From Phycisphaeraceae bacterium (GTDB lineage Bacteria; Planctomycetota; Phycisphaerae; Phycisphaerales; Phycisphaeraceae): a stretch of 64,000 nucleotides of DNA. The position numbers and the translations under genes are program-made. The notes beneath the pieces were generated by a model. It was given only the letters and a program-made list of their open reading frames with translations. It was not told where the DNA came from and ran no database searches. The DNA lies in the NCBI GenBank assembly GCA_020851735.1, contig JADZCD010000037.1:62001-126000 (forward strand). Direction: 5' to 3'. This document shows positions 8,188 through 17,440 of this stretch, one piece after another. The stretch's first letter is position 1. Each line of letters opens with the position of its first letter.

Positions 8188-9648
8188 TTGCCTACCCGAT
8201 TATCCGCCTCCTCCGACCGTGTCTGGCTCGCGAGCATTCTCCTGCTGGCCGGCCTGCTTCGGCTGGGATTGTTCGCCTTCGGCCCCGCCCAGGAACCCAA
8301 CCGCGCCTATCAGGCCGATTCCCGCCGCTATGTCGTGCTGGCGAACAACCTCCTTGACTATTCCTCCTTCGGCAAAGCTCAAGAGGACGGCCTTGTCCAC
8401 CAGGGCTTAGCCCAAATCCGCGCCGAACGCGGCGAACTGGAACCTGCCGACGCCCACGGCCTGCGCCCCGAGCTCTTTCGCACGCCCGGCTACTCCGTTT
8501 TCATCGCCGCGATCCAGGCGCTGGGCCTGCCGCTGATCGCCGTGCTCCTGGTCCAATGTCTGTTGGCCGTCGCGGGCGTCTGGCTGCTCTACGACATAAC
8601 CTGGCGCCTGACCGGATCGCGGAAAGCTTCCCTGCTGGCCGCGGCGATTCTCGCCCTGCACCCGGCTGATTGGGTCGCCCCCAACACCCTGCTCTCCGAG
8701 CCGTTGTTCTGTTTTCTGGTGCTCTTAGGGCTTTGGGCAGCCGTGCGCACCACGCCCAATTCCCTCTCGAGCGCTGGCGCGGGCCTGGCCCTGGGAGCCG
8801 CGGTGCTCGTGCGCCCCATCGCCATCGCCTTAGGCCCCATCCTGGCTATCTGGCAATTCGCCCGCCGACCGTCCTGGCACACCTTGGCCCTCGCTTGCCT
8901 AATGGTGGTGGCCAACTTAACTCCCCCCCTGCTCTGGGCAGCCCGCAACAGCCGCACCGGCGCGGGATTCAACGTCAGCACCGTCCCGCCCATCAACGCC
9001 CTCTACTACACCGTGGCCCACATGCGCCTGGCCGCGGCCGGCAAAGACCTCTACCACGACTGGCCTGCCGCCGTCGCCCAGCTTCATGACGACGTGCGCG
9101 CCAATCTCCAGCCTGGCGAAAAAGTCTTCCCCGCCGTCCGCCGCCTGGCCATGCAGGAAATCCGGGCCCATCCCCTGCTCTACGCCAGCGTGATGACGCA
9201 GAGCATGCTCAAGCTCAGCGTGGACCACTCCCTGCCGATGGTCTACGACACCCTGGGCCTGGCCTATCAACCCACAGGCCTGGGCAATGCCTTGCTGACC
9301 GGCAAAGCGGCGGACCTTCGCGCCGTGAATTGGCCCCTGGCCGCCTGCGCCGCCGGGTGGATGGCCTGGAACAGCCTCCTGCTGATCCTCGCTCTGGTCG
9401 GAACGGTGCGCCTGTGTCTGCGCCGGCGCTATGCCTCCCTTTCCCTGCTGCTGATCCTCTGCGCCTATTTCGCCTTCGCCACGCAGACCGTGGGCCTAGA
9501 ACGCTTCCGCTGGCCTATTCTCGGACTCCAGGCGGTGCTGGCAGCCGTAAGCCTCTTCCCGCCGCGCCCCGCCTCTCCGCAAGCTAAGGCTGATAAGTCC
9601 CGCGAACCAGCCAAGCCCGCCACCCACCCCATCCCCCAAGCCGCCTAA
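8188..9648 (+). CDS. GT39-like membrane glycosyltransferase
   Basis: A 486-residue polytopic protein of the ArnT/PMT superfamily, which uses polyprenyl-phosphate sugars as donors at the outer face of the inner membrane. The N-terminus has one membrane segment followed by an acidic loop with YQADSRRYVVLANNLL, and a second loop with RPELFRTPGYSVFIA; these acidic and aromatic periplasmic loops are typical. About ten more hydrophobic segments follow. The start is TTG at 8188, supported by AAGGAAG 7 nt upstream. The C-terminus is Ala/Pro-rich. It heads the glycan cluster with the Wzy-like, radical SAM and GT4 genes. The acceptor is unknown. Confidence 0.75.
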   Translation: MPTRLSASSDRVWLASILLLAGLLRLGLFAFGPAQEPNRAYQADSRRYVVLANNLLDYSSFGKAQEDGLVHQGLAQIRAERGELEPADAHGLRPELFRTPGYSVFIAAIQALGLPLIAVLLVQCLLAVAGVWLLYDITWRLTGSRKASLLAAAILALHPADWVAPNTLLSEPLFCFLVLLGLWAAVRTTPNSLSSAGAGLALGAAVLVRPIAIALGPILAIWQFARRPSWHTLALACLMVVANLTPPLLWAARNSRTGAGFNVSTVPPINALYYTVAHMRLAAAGKDLYHDWPAAVAQLHDDVRANLQPGEKVFPAVRRLAMQEIRAHPLLYASVMTQSMLKLSVDHSLPMVYDTLGLAYQPTGLGNALLTGKAADLRAVNWPLAACAAGWMAWNSLLLILALVGTVRLCLRRRYASLSLLLILCAYFAFATQTVGLERFRWPILGLQAVLAAVSLFPPRPASPQAKADKSREPAKPATHPIPQAA

Positions 9649-9675
9649 CCCCCGGAAGTGCCCCCGCCCCCGGAT
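9649..9675. repeat. C-run/GGAAG element directly after a stop codon
   Basis: CCCCCGGAAGTG starts at the first base after the TAA, followed by CCCCCGCCCCCGGATG, a degenerate second copy. The same arrangement follows five other genes in the window. Confidence 0.7.
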
Positions 9676-9721
9676 GCGCCTTTGGTCCTGCCTTAACAGA
9701 GCCGGCCACTGTGTGGCCTGA

Positions 9722-9740
9722 CCGGGCTCACAGAGCCCGG
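9722..9740. repeat. 8-bp perfect hairpin
   Basis: CCGGGCTC, ACA, GAGCCCGG, preceded by a related GAGCCGGCC stretch. There is no T-run, so it is not a clear terminator. The rest of 9649-9884 shows no gene. Confidence 0.5.
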
Positions 9741-9848
9741 CTCAGATGAACAACCCTCTTGCCCCACAGCTCCGCCTCGGTTCCACTTGCGGTTATCAGC
9801 CTTTCCGACCTGTCTACCGCTTAAGCCAAGTGCGGATACTGCCGACTT

Positions 9849-9885
9849 TAACGTTTGTAGCGACTAGGCAGAGAGCCAAACGTTA
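9849..9885 (+). promoter_or_regulatory. Stem-loop ending on the start codon of the Wzy-like gene
   Basis: TAACGTTTG (9849-9857) pairs perfectly with CAAACGTTA (9877-9885) across a 19-nt loop. The last paired base is the A of the start codon, and no strong ribosome site is visible. The structure could hold translation initiation closed; this is inference. Confidence 0.45.
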
Positions 9886-11309
9886 TGAAACATCTGTTGG
9901 TCCTGACGATCGCCGTCATGGTAAGCGTGGTCGGCTCGTTCTACAGCCCCTTCTGGGGTGTCTTTGTCTATTACGGATTCGCCGTGCTGCGCCCGCAATA
10001 TTTATGGGCCTGGTCCCTGCCCGTGGAATGGCGATGGTCCCTGATCGCCGCCGGGGCTGCGATCCTCGGCTCCTTCCTGGCCCTGCCGCGCCTGATCGCC
10101 ACCATCAAGATGTCCTGGACCGCGCTGCTGACGGCGATCTTCGGCCTGCTCTTGCTGATCAGCTACCTGCTGGCCCATAACCCCGACCTGTCCACCTGGT
10201 ACGCCACCGAAACCGCCAAGATCCTGGTGATGGTCCTTTTAGGTTGCCTGCTGATCAACCAGCTCTGGCAGGTCCGCCTGCTGAGCGCCATGGTCCTCTG
10301 CTGCATCGGGTACATCGCTTACGAAGTCAATTCGCTGTACCTCATCGACGGCCGCCTGGACATTTACCACTACGGCTACGGCGGCCTGGACAACAACGGC
10401 GCGGGGTTGATGCTGGCCATGGGCGTGCCCTTCGCCTACGTCTACGGACTCAGCGCCACCCGCCGCCCGGTGCGCTGGCTCTGCTGGCTCTTGGGCATCG
10501 CCATGATTCACGGCACCATGATGAGCTATTCCCGCGGCGCCATGGTGGCGGGATTGGTGGGCGTCGTCTGGGTGCTGGCCTTCCACCGCAGCCGTTTCCA
10601 GGCCCTGGTCATCACCATGTGCCTGTGCGCCATCGTGCCCGCGCTGGCGGGCCGCGAGATCACCGAGGAATTCAAATCCGCCCAGAACTACGCCGAGGAC
10701 CCCAGCGCCCAATCACGCTTTAACAGTTGGTCCGCCGCCTGGGAAATCGCCCTGGACAATCCCCTCTTCGGCCAGGGCATTCGCAATTCCCAGCTTTACG
10801 TTTTCCAGTACGGGGCGGACAAGGTCGGCCGCACCATCCACAACCAATACCTGCAGATCGCCGCCGACTCGGGCATCCCCGCTATGCTGGTCTATATCAG
10901 CCTGCTCGTGGTGGCTCTGGGCAACTACCGCCAGACCTTCCACTTCTGTCTGCTCTGGCTGCAGGACCACCCGCCGAACCCTGATTCCCTGCTGGAACCC
11001 GACAGCCTCGCGACCAGCCGCGCTGAAATCTATCAGTTGTCCCTGATGTGCAACGCCGCCACCGGAAGCCTGCTGATCTTCGCCGTCGGGTCGGTGTTTA
11101 TCTCCCTGGAGCTCTTTGAGTTTCCCTGGGTGCTGATCGTGATGGCCTCTTCGCTGCCCATCCTCGCCCGGCAGCGCGTCGCCGAGTTCCACGCCGCCCA
11201 CGCCGCCGCCAAGTCGGCCGCCAAAACCCCCAAGAAAGACCGTTCCAAGTCCGCCACGCTGCCCCGCTTCCCCACCCCCGCAAACCCACGAGGCCTGGCC
11301 CACCCATGA
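9885..11309 (+). CDS. O-antigen ligase/Wzy-like protein, exosortase-associated O-glycosylation ligase type
   Basis: A 474-residue polytopic membrane protein with about twelve hydrophobic segments. The opening SFYSPFWGVFVYYGFAVLRP and the following YLWAWSLPVEWRWSLIAAG resemble the probable O-glycosylation ligases found with exosortase systems. The large periplasmic loop with SRFNSWSAAWEIALDNPLFG and GQGIRNSQLYVF carries the Wzy_C-type motif. It would transfer or polymerise undecaprenyl-linked glycan. The stop overlaps the next gene as ATGA. Two PEP-CTERM proteins in this window would need an exosortase, which is not seen here. The C-terminus is rich in Ala and Lys. Confidence 0.75.
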   Translation: MKHLLVLTIAVMVSVVGSFYSPFWGVFVYYGFAVLRPQYLWAWSLPVEWRWSLIAAGAAILGSFLALPRLIATIKMSWTALLTAIFGLLLLISYLLAHNPDLSTWYATETAKILVMVLLGCLLINQLWQVRLLSAMVLCCIGYIAYEVNSLYLIDGRLDIYHYGYGGLDNNGAGLMLAMGVPFAYVYGLSATRRPVRWLCWLLGIAMIHGTMMSYSRGAMVAGLVGVVWVLAFHRSRFQALVITMCLCAIVPALAGREITEEFKSAQNYAEDPSAQSRFNSWSAAWEIALDNPLFGQGIRNSQLYVFQYGADKVGRTIHNQYLQIAADSGIPAMLVYISLLVVALGNYRQTFHFCLLWLQDHPPNPDSLLEPDSLATSRAEIYQLSLMCNAATGSLLIFAVGSVFISLELFEFPWVLIVMASSLPILARQRVAEFHAAHAAAKSAAKTPKKDRSKSATLPRFPTPANPRGLAHP

Positions 11310-12535
11310 CCACCATCGCCTGCCAACTTGAAGCCCGCCTGGCCCGTTCGATCCGCCTGACCGATCGGCTCAAGGCTGCCGCGTCCGGTTACCGGCTGAC
11401 GCGCCGCCTCGCCGAAGCCATCGACTTCCTCGCCCGCGGCATCTTCCACGTCGTTCGCAACCGCCGCTACCTGACGGCCCTTAAGCTCCTGAACATGGCC
11501 ATCGTCAATCTGGAGTTCTACTTCAAAACCGAACGGCTCATCGGCCGGCCTTACCGCATGAAGATCGAGTCGACGAACATCTGCAACACCCGCTGCCAGC
11601 TCTGCCCCACCGGGCTGGGCATCCAGGGCCGCCCAAAAGGCTCGCTGGGCCTGGCCGATTTCCAAAAACTGGTCGCTCAACTTAAACGCTACCTCTACGT
11701 GCTGGACCTGTCGATGTGGGGCGATCCTCTGATCGTGCCGGACATCTACAAGATGATCCGCTACGCCCACGACCAGCGCATCTGGACCTACCTGTCCTCC
11801 AACCTGCACGCCTTTAAACCCGAAAAAGGCCAGGCCGAAGCACTCATCCGCTCGGGCCTGGACATGCTCACCTGCTCGATCCACGGCGCCTCGCAGGCCA
11901 CCTTCGAACAATATCAACCCGGCAAGCATCTGCCCCAGACGCTCGACAAAGTCCGCGCCATCGTCGAAGCCCGCCGCCGCCTGGGCAGCTCGACCCCCGT
12001 GATCCAGCTCAACTTCGTGGTCACCCGGCAAAACGAACACGAACAGGACGCCTTCCGGCGCTTAGCCCAAGAGCTCGACTGCAATCCCGTCTTCTCCGAG
12101 CCCTCGGTCAACGCCCGCTTCCTGGGCCTGGACCAGAAATTAGTCAGCCTCAACCTGGCGGACGACGTGCTCAAGCAAAAGACCCGCGCCCACCTGGAAA
12201 AATGGCTGCCGCGCGACCCCAAGTACGTCCTGGAGCCGTACCGCCGCATGCTCGCATCCGACGGCTCATTCGACGCCCAGGAATGGAACGGCAAAAAACT
12301 CTACAACTGCTCCTGGCCCTGGCAGGCCAGCGTCATCAACTGGGACGGCACCGTGTCGCTCTGCTGCGGCTCGTTCGATCCGGGCGAGGATCTGGGCAAC
12401 GTCTTTACCCAGCCGTTCGCCCAGATCTGGAACAGCCGCAAATACCGCATGGCCCGGCGAAGTTTCAAGCAACCCCTCAGCAGCGAACAAGCAAAGGACG
12501 TCGGCTGCGCCAATTGCCCCGGCTTTATGATCTAA
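11306..12535 (+). CDS. Radical SAM protein with SPASM domain
   Basis: A 409-residue protein. The radical SAM cluster motif CNTRCQLC lies in the stretch KIESTNICNTRCQLCPTG after an N-terminal region of about 85 residues. The C-terminus has the SPASM-type cysteines (NCSWPW, SLCCGSFDPGEDLGN, GCANCPG). The GNVFTQPFAQIWNSRKYR stretch is typical of SPASM proteins. Its start overlaps the Wzy-like gene, so it belongs to the glycan operon. The reaction is unknown: related proteins modify peptides or act on sugar or lipid precursors, and I see no peptide substrate gene nearby. Confidence 0.8.
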   Translation: MTTIACQLEARLARSIRLTDRLKAAASGYRLTRRLAEAIDFLARGIFHVVRNRRYLTALKLLNMAIVNLEFYFKTERLIGRPYRMKIESTNICNTRCQLCPTGLGIQGRPKGSLGLADFQKLVAQLKRYLYVLDLSMWGDPLIVPDIYKMIRYAHDQRIWTYLSSNLHAFKPEKGQAEALIRSGLDMLTCSIHGASQATFEQYQPGKHLPQTLDKVRAIVEARRRLGSSTPVIQLNFVVTRQNEHEQDAFRRLAQELDCNPVFSEPSVNARFLGLDQKLVSLNLADDVLKQKTRAHLEKWLPRDPKYVLEPYRRMLASDGSFDAQEWNGKKLYNCSWPWQASVINWDGTVSLCCGSFDPGEDLGNVFTQPFAQIWNSRKYRMARRSFKQPLSSEQAKDVGCANCPGFMI

Positions 12536-12620
12536 CCCCGGAAGCCCCCCGGCCCCCGGAACCCCCCGGAAGTAAACCTCCGGAAGATCCTCCGGTTCAG
12601 CCCCCGGCTCTGCCGGGGGG
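12536..12620. repeat. C-run/GGAAG element cluster after the radical SAM gene
   Basis: CCCCGGAAG begins immediately after the TAA and is followed by several degenerate copies (CCCCCGGAAC, CCCCGGAAGT, CTCCGGAAG), ending in the hairpin CCCCCGG CTCTG CCGGGGG. It is the longest cluster of this motif in the window. Confidence 0.7.
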
Positions 12621-12667
12621 TACGACCCAAAACATATGTCCCACCCACCCCTGTGGAGGACAACCCA

Positions 12668-14008
12668 ATGAAGACAACTACCCTCCAGCTCCTCTTAGCC
12701 GCCAAGCGATCCCTGTCCCGCCTCTGGTCCCGCGGGATCGAATCGGTGCAGGAAACGTTCGTGAGCAGCCTCGACGTGGCTGGCGAACCGCTCAGCGCTT
12801 TTCCGCCCCTGCCCATGGTCCTGCACGTGCGCGTGGTCAGCGGACCCGGCGGCGGGCCCGACAAGACGATCCTGCGCTGCCCGCGCTTCACCGACGCCAA
12901 CCGCTATCGCATGGCCGCTGCGTTTCTGTATCCCAAAAATGACCCGGGCATCCAGGTCATCAGGCAGAACGCCCAGCGCTGGCATTGCCCGATCCACCTG
13001 ATTCCCGAATTCGGGCCCTTTGATCCCCGCAGCATCTTCCGCCTGCTGGCCCTCTGCCGCCGCCTGCACGTGACCATCTGGCACGCCCACGATTACAAGT
13101 CCAACCTGCTGGGCCTGATCCTCCGCCGCTGGTGGCCGATGAAGCTGGTCACCACCGTGCACGGCTGGACCTGCGACAATCGCCGCTCGCGCCTTTACTA
13201 CGCCCTGGACCGCTGGCTGCTGCGCTTTTATGACCAGGTGATCGTGGTCAGCCCCGTCCTGGCCCACTCCTGCTTTGAGCATGGCGTGCCCTGGCAAAAG
13301 CTCACCTACATCCCCAACGCCATCGACGCCGGCGATTTCCAGCGCCGCGGTTCCCGCGCCCAGGCCCGGGCCGCCCTGGGCATCGCCGCCGATCGCTTCG
13401 TCATCGGGCTGATCGGCCGCTTGAGCCCGGAAAAGGGCATCGACCGCGCCATGCAGTCCCTGGCGGTGTTGCGCGGCGAGTTTCCCAAAGCCGAACTGCA
13501 CGTCATCGGCGACGGCCCGCAGCGCCAGGAGCTGGAAGACACCGTCCTGCGTCATGGGCTGGGCGAATCCGTCCGCTTCTGGGGCTGGCAACCGGACGTC
13601 CGCGGGCACTTGGAAGCGATGGACCTGCTGCTGTCCTCCAGCTATCAGGAAGCCGCCGCCAACGTCATTCTGGAAGCCATGGCCATGGAAGTGCCCGTGG
13701 CCGCCACCAACGTCGGCTCAGCGTCGGAAATGCTCCAGCAGGGCAAGTGCGGGCTGATCCTCGCCCAGCGCTGCCACCTCTGGCCAAGCCAACTGACCAC
13801 CGTCATGCGCGATCCGGTCCTGGCCAAAACGCTGGCCGCCCGAGCCCGCAAGCGCGTGGAGACCGCCTACTCCTTTCATCGCCGGATGAACCGAGTGATG
13901 GCGATCTACGATCAAGTGCTGCGGCTGGAAAAATTCCTCGTCGGCGGGCAAGTGAATGCCACCTGGCCCGACGTGGCGGAAACCGTGCCCTTACGACGCG
14001 CCGCCTGA
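12668..14008 (+). CDS. Glycosyltransferase family 4
   Basis: A 446-residue GT-B fold transferase. The N-terminal acceptor domain contains HVRVVSGPGGGPDKTILR (glycine-rich loop) and IWHAHDYKSNLLG; the C-terminal donor domain has GLIGRLSPEKGIDRAM, LHVIGDGPQRQELE and YQEAAANVILEAMAMEVPV, the GT4 E-X7-E region. No membrane segment is evident, so it is likely cytoplasmic or peripheral. The ATG at 12668 lies 7 nt after GGAGGA and is preferred over the in-frame GTG at 12653, which overlaps that ribosome site. It is the last gene of the glycan cluster and converges on the pilus operon. Confidence 0.87.
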   Translation: MKTTTLQLLLAAKRSLSRLWSRGIESVQETFVSSLDVAGEPLSAFPPLPMVLHVRVVSGPGGGPDKTILRCPRFTDANRYRMAAAFLYPKNDPGIQVIRQNAQRWHCPIHLIPEFGPFDPRSIFRLLALCRRLHVTIWHAHDYKSNLLGLILRRWWPMKLVTTVHGWTCDNRRSRLYYALDRWLLRFYDQVIVVSPVLAHSCFEHGVPWQKLTYIPNAIDAGDFQRRGSRAQARAALGIAADRFVIGLIGRLSPEKGIDRAMQSLAVLRGEFPKAELHVIGDGPQRQELEDTVLRHGLGESVRFWGWQPDVRGHLEAMDLLLSSSYQEAAANVILEAMAMEVPVAATNVGSASEMLQQGKCGLILAQRCHLWPSQLTTVMRDPVLAKTLAARARKRVETAYSFHRRMNRVMAIYDQVLRLEKFLVGGQVNATWPDVAETVPLRRAA

Positions 14009-14087
14009 AGCTCACCGCTTGCTTTCAGGGGCAGGAACACACCGGGAGGGCCAGAATGTCGAAGGTCGAATGACTCAAATCGGGTGC

Positions 14088-14115
14088 CACACAGCAGCCC
14101 GGAGGGTGCTGTGTG
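14088..14115. repeat. 9-bp hairpin between convergent genes
   Basis: CACACAGCA, ten-base loop, TGCTGTGTG. There is no T-run. It is located between GT4 (+) and the pilus ATPase (-). Confidence 0.5.
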
Positions 14116-14125
14116 CTCAATCACT

Positions 14126-14148
14126 CCGGGGGAGACTTCCGGGGGGGG
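14126..14148. repeat. C-run/GGAAG element directly after the pilus ATPase stop
   Basis: Read on the minus strand, the TAA at 14151-14149 is followed at once by eight C and GGAAG, then a second copy CCCCCGGAG. Confidence 0.7.
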
Positions 14149-16029
14149 TTAGATGGTGGATTCGGTGACGCGCAGCACTTCTTCGACGGTGGTTACGCCC
14201 AGCGAAACCTTCTTAAAGCCGTCCTCCCGCAACGACACCATGCCGCGTTCCATGCACTGGCGGCGGAACTCGGTGACGTTCGGGCTGGCCACGATCTTGT
14301 CACGCAGAAAATCGTCCAGCACCAGCAGCTCATACAAGCCCACGCGGCCCGCGTAGCCGGTGTTGCGGCACTTAGAGCACCCTGCCCCGACCCAGACCTG
14401 GTCGATGGCGATGCCGTGCGTCGAGAGGTGTTCGGCCACCGCTTCGGTCGGTTGCACCTGTTTTTTGCAGTGCGGACAGATCTTGCGCACCAGCCGCTGG
14501 GCCAACACGCCGTTGACCGCCGCGCCGATCAGGTAAGGCTCCACGCCGATGTTGATTAAGCGCGTCACTGACGACGGCGCGTCGTTGGTGTGCAGCGTCG
14601 AAAGCACCAGGTGCCCGGTCAAGGACGCCTGGATGGCGATGCGGGCCGTCTCGGCGTCGCGCACTTCGCCGACCATGATCACGTCCGGGTCCTGACGCAG
14701 CATGGCCCGCAGGGCCGCGGAAAAGCTCATCCCGATCCGCTCGTGCACCTGCACCTGATTGACGCCCGCCATGTGGTATTCCACCGGGTCTTCCACGGTG
14801 GAGATGTTCATCTGAATGCGATCCATCTGGCCCAACGAGGCGTAGAGCGTGGTGGTTTTGCCGCTGCCCGTCGGCCCGGTCACCAGCAGAATGCCGTGGG
14901 GCTGATCGATCATCCGTTTCCAGATCAGCAGGTTGTCCTCGCCCATGCCCAGGTCTTCCAGCTGCACCTGGATCGAGCGGGTGTCCAACAGACGCATCAC
15001 CGCCTTTTCGCCCTGGGCCGTCGGCAGCGTGGAAAGTCGCAAATCCAGCTTCCGCCCGTGCACCACCGCCCGGATGCGCCCGTCCTGCGGCAGGCGGCGC
15101 TCGGCGATGTCCAGGTTGGACATGACCTTCAAGCGCGAAATGATGGCCGCGTGCATCTGGTGCGGCGGATTCATCATTTCAAACAGCACACCGTCCACGC
15201 GATAGCGGATTTTCAGCTTCTTTTCCTGGGGCTCGATGTGGATGTCGCTGGCCCCTTCCTTGACGGCGTTGAAGATCAGGTAGTTCACAAAGCGGATCAC
15301 CGGCGATTCGCCGGCCGCCTTCTCCAAGTCCAGATTTTCTTCCTGGACCTGCACCACCTCCACGTCGTCTTCCTCGATGCCGGCAATGATGTCGTTGACC
15401 TTGACATCCGCCCCTTCCTCTTCCCGCATCCCCTCGATCATCAACGCCAGATCGCTGGGGCAGATGACCACCGGCTTGATGCCCATGCCCAGCTTGTGGC
15501 GGACCTCGTCGATGACCACCATGTTTTCCGGGCGCGTCACGCCCAGCACCAGCCGGCTGCCGGACACCCCGATCGGCAGCACGCCGTTGGTCTTGCAGAA
15601 CTCCGTGCCCAGCTTCTGAATCTGCTTGATGGCCGGCAATTCCACTTCCGTCAGCCGCATGAAGCCCAGCCCGCTGACTTCCGCCACCCCCTGCTGGACG
15701 ATGTCTTCCTGGGCCCCTAAGTCCAGCAGAATTTCCGCCAGGCCCCGGCCCGGAGTTTTCTCCAGCACCGTGCGGGCCGTGGTCAGTTGGGCCGCGCTGA
15801 TCCCCCCGCGCTCCAGCACCCATTGGCCCACGTCCAGCGGCCCGGAGGACTGGCTGGCCGCGTCGGGCGTCCACAGCTCGCTGACCGCCTCGGGCGTAGC
15901 CTGGCCTTGGCCTAAGGTCGTTTCCGAGGCCAGCTCCGGGGGAACCTCCGGGTCCAGGGCGTTAAAGCGATCCAGCAGATTTTTTAAGCCGTCTCGGGGC
16001 ATATCCTTTGGCTTTCGTAATCGCTCCAC
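14149..16029 (-). CDS. Type IV pilus assembly / type II secretion ATPase (PilB/GspE)
   Basis: A 626-residue hexameric secretion ATPase. It has an acidic N-terminal extension, an N1/MshEN-type domain (LGFMRLTEVELPAIKQIQKL), a linker and the GspE core: Walker A GPTGSGKTTTLYASL, Asp box MNISTVEDPVEY, Walker B DPDVIMVGEVRDAET and a His box GHLVLSTLHTNDA. The tetracysteine zinc motif is present (CPHC and CSKC). It is the last gene of the minus-strand operon pilM-pilN-pilO-pilP-like. The start is taken as GTG at 16029; ATG at 16002 is an alternative, and neither has a good ribosome site. A minor pilin or PilC/GspF is not in the window. Confidence 0.92.
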   Translation of the reverse strand: MERLRKPKDMPRDGLKNLLDRFNALDPEVPPELASETTLGQGQATPEAVSELWTPDAASQSSGPLDVGQWVLERGGISAAQLTTARTVLEKTPGRGLAEILLDLGAQEDIVQQGVAEVSGLGFMRLTEVELPAIKQIQKLGTEFCKTNGVLPIGVSGSRLVLGVTRPENMVVIDEVRHKLGMGIKPVVICPSDLALMIEGMREEEGADVKVNDIIAGIEEDDVEVVQVQEENLDLEKAAGESPVIRFVNYLIFNAVKEGASDIHIEPQEKKLKIRYRVDGVLFEMMNPPHQMHAAIISRLKVMSNLDIAERRLPQDGRIRAVVHGRKLDLRLSTLPTAQGEKAVMRLLDTRSIQVQLEDLGMGEDNLLIWKRMIDQPHGILLVTGPTGSGKTTTLYASLGQMDRIQMNISTVEDPVEYHMAGVNQVQVHERIGMSFSAALRAMLRQDPDVIMVGEVRDAETARIAIQASLTGHLVLSTLHTNDAPSSVTRLINIGVEPYLIGAAVNGVLAQRLVRKICPHCKKQVQPTEAVAEHLSTHGIAIDQVWVGAGCSKCRNTGYAGRVGLYELLVLDDFLRDKIVASPNVTEFRRQCMERGMVSLREDGFKKVSLGVTTVEEVLRVTESTI

Positions 16030-16074
16030 GCGGCCGGAAACAGCCGACCCGAACCAACGTCCCGGCGCCCGGCG

Positions 16075-16839
16075 TCATTCCGCGGCGCCGAAAATCCCCC
16101 GTTTGACCCCCGTGCTGTTGCCGCTGTTGGACTCCATCCGCAGCACGAACAGCATGCCTGCGGATTCCAGCTCCACCGCCAATTCGTCCGTGCGGATTTT
16201 GCGCACCTTAAAAATGCCCACCGTGCTGCCTTCCCGGCAAAGATCGCTGTTGATCAGCGCCATCGGCACCCGCCCGCCCACGATGCTGTTGAGCTTGAGC
16301 TTGCGCGCTTCGCCCACCAGGGCCGCCTTGCGCTTTTCCAGCTCACGCTCGGCCAGGGCCGAGTCGTCGTTGCCGGTCGTCGCCACCTTGGCGCTCTGCG
16401 GGCGGAAGGGATTTTTCTTCACCATGTTGATGGGCACCTGGTGATCCGCCGGATTCGTCGAGAACATCTCCACGATCGCGTCGGTGTCCTGGAACAGGGT
16501 GTTAAGGTTCTTCTTCAGCAGAGGGTCGTTGGGGTCCAGCACTTCCGGACGGGTCAGCTTGGCCAGGGCCTGCTCGATGCGGGCCTCCACCTTGCTCCCA
16601 GCCCCGGCGCCGAAGTCCGTCCGCGACAGGCGCATGGCATAGAGCGAGCCGGCCCCCACCGCCGCGATCAGCACGATCAGCAGCGTGCCCTGGTTGATCG
16701 ACGGCAGACCGCCGCGCCCGGAGCTGAATTCCTCGGCTTCGGGCATGTCTTCCGGGCGACCGGCGATCCCCGGCTCAAGGTCCTGGCTTTCGCCGGACTC
16801 CTTGGCGTCCATGTCGGGCAGTCCGCTGATGCGGCTCAT
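16075..16839 (-). CDS. PilP/GspC-like pilus assembly protein
   Basis: A 254-residue bitopic protein: an acidic cytoplasmic N-terminus of about 50 residues, one membrane segment (TLLIVLIAAVGAGSLYAM), a helical region, then a small C-terminal beta domain. The motifs KKNPFRP and LNSIVGGRVPMALINSDLC resemble the NPF/homology region of PilP and GspC, which links the inner-membrane PilNO complex to the secretin. Sequence identity to PilP is not obvious; the assignment rests on topology and operon position between PilO and the ATPase. The start overlaps the pilO stop as ATGA. Confidence 0.7.
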   Translation of the reverse strand: MSRISGLPDMDAKESGESQDLEPGIAGRPEDMPEAEEFSSGRGGLPSINQGTLLIVLIAAVGAGSLYAMRLSRTDFGAGAGSKVEARIEQALAKLTRPEVLDPNDPLLKKNLNTLFQDTDAIVEMFSTNPADHQVPINMVKKNPFRPQSAKVATTGNDDSALAERELEKRKAALVGEARKLKLNSIVGGRVPMALINSDLCREGSTVGIFKVRKIRTDELAVELESAGMLFVLRMESNSGNSTGVKRGIFGAAE

Positions 16840-17405
16840 GACTTGCCTCCCGCAGGCTGACCGGCCCCGCCGGCATCCGTGCGTTCAAAGAAAATGCTCA
16901 AGACCACGTCCGCCTGCATTTCGCCCTCGTCGCTTTTGATCTTCGTCAGCTTCAGCACCGGCAACTGCGTGATGCGGGGCAGCTTCTCGAGTTCCAGCAG
17001 AAACGAATAAAAACCGTCGAAGTTCCCCACGATCACCATCTTGATGGGCACTTCGCTGTAGCGCTCGTTGCGGATCATCTTGTCGGTGCGAATGCTCTTA
17101 GGCAGAAGATTCTGGGCCGCCGCCAGTTCCCACACCTGCTGCAGGATGACTTCCACTTCCCGCTGGGCGGGCAACTTCTGTTCAAACAGCGTGATCGCCT
17201 GGGTCAGCTTGTCGATCTCCGCGCCTAAGTCCGCCATGGTCTTGGTGGCAGCCTCCAGCTGCTTGAGCTTGATCTGCTTCTGGCGGATCTCCTCCTGAGC
17301 CTCGAGAATCTGCTTGTTCCGCGGCTCAAAGACGTAGAAAAACGAAGCCACCGGCATCGCCAGCAGCAGGACTAGGAAGATTAATTCGCGCGCGCCCAAT
17401 CGCAT
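16836..17405 (-). CDS. pilO: Pilus assembly protein PilO
   Basis: A 189-residue bitopic inner-membrane protein. A short cytoplasmic start MRLGARELIFLVLLLAMPV leads into the membrane segment, then a coiled coil (about residues 30-85) and a ferredoxin-like domain ending in VVLSIFFERT. Residues QLPVLKLTKIKSDEGEM fit the PilO fold. It would pair with PilN as the inner-membrane platform. It is located 35 nt after pilN. Confidence 0.82.
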   Translation of the reverse strand: MRLGARELIFLVLLLAMPVASFFYVFEPRNKQILEAQEEIRQKQIKLKQLEAATKTMADLGAEIDKLTQAITLFEQKLPAQREVEVILQQVWELAAAQNLLPKSIRTDKMIRNERYSEVPIKMVIVGNFDGFYSFLLELEKLPRITQLPVLKLTKIKSDEGEMQADVVLSIFFERTDAGGAGQPAGGKS

Positions 17406-17440
17406 GGCTGTGGTCCTGGGGGGTTAAAGAAGGTCGATCC

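Noticed and set aside
14590..15720. A 376-codon open frame on the plus strand opposite the pilus ATPase
   Set aside because: Composition (His, Arg, Gln-rich) is that of an antisense shadow of a GC-rich gene; GspE motifs on the minus strand are decisive.
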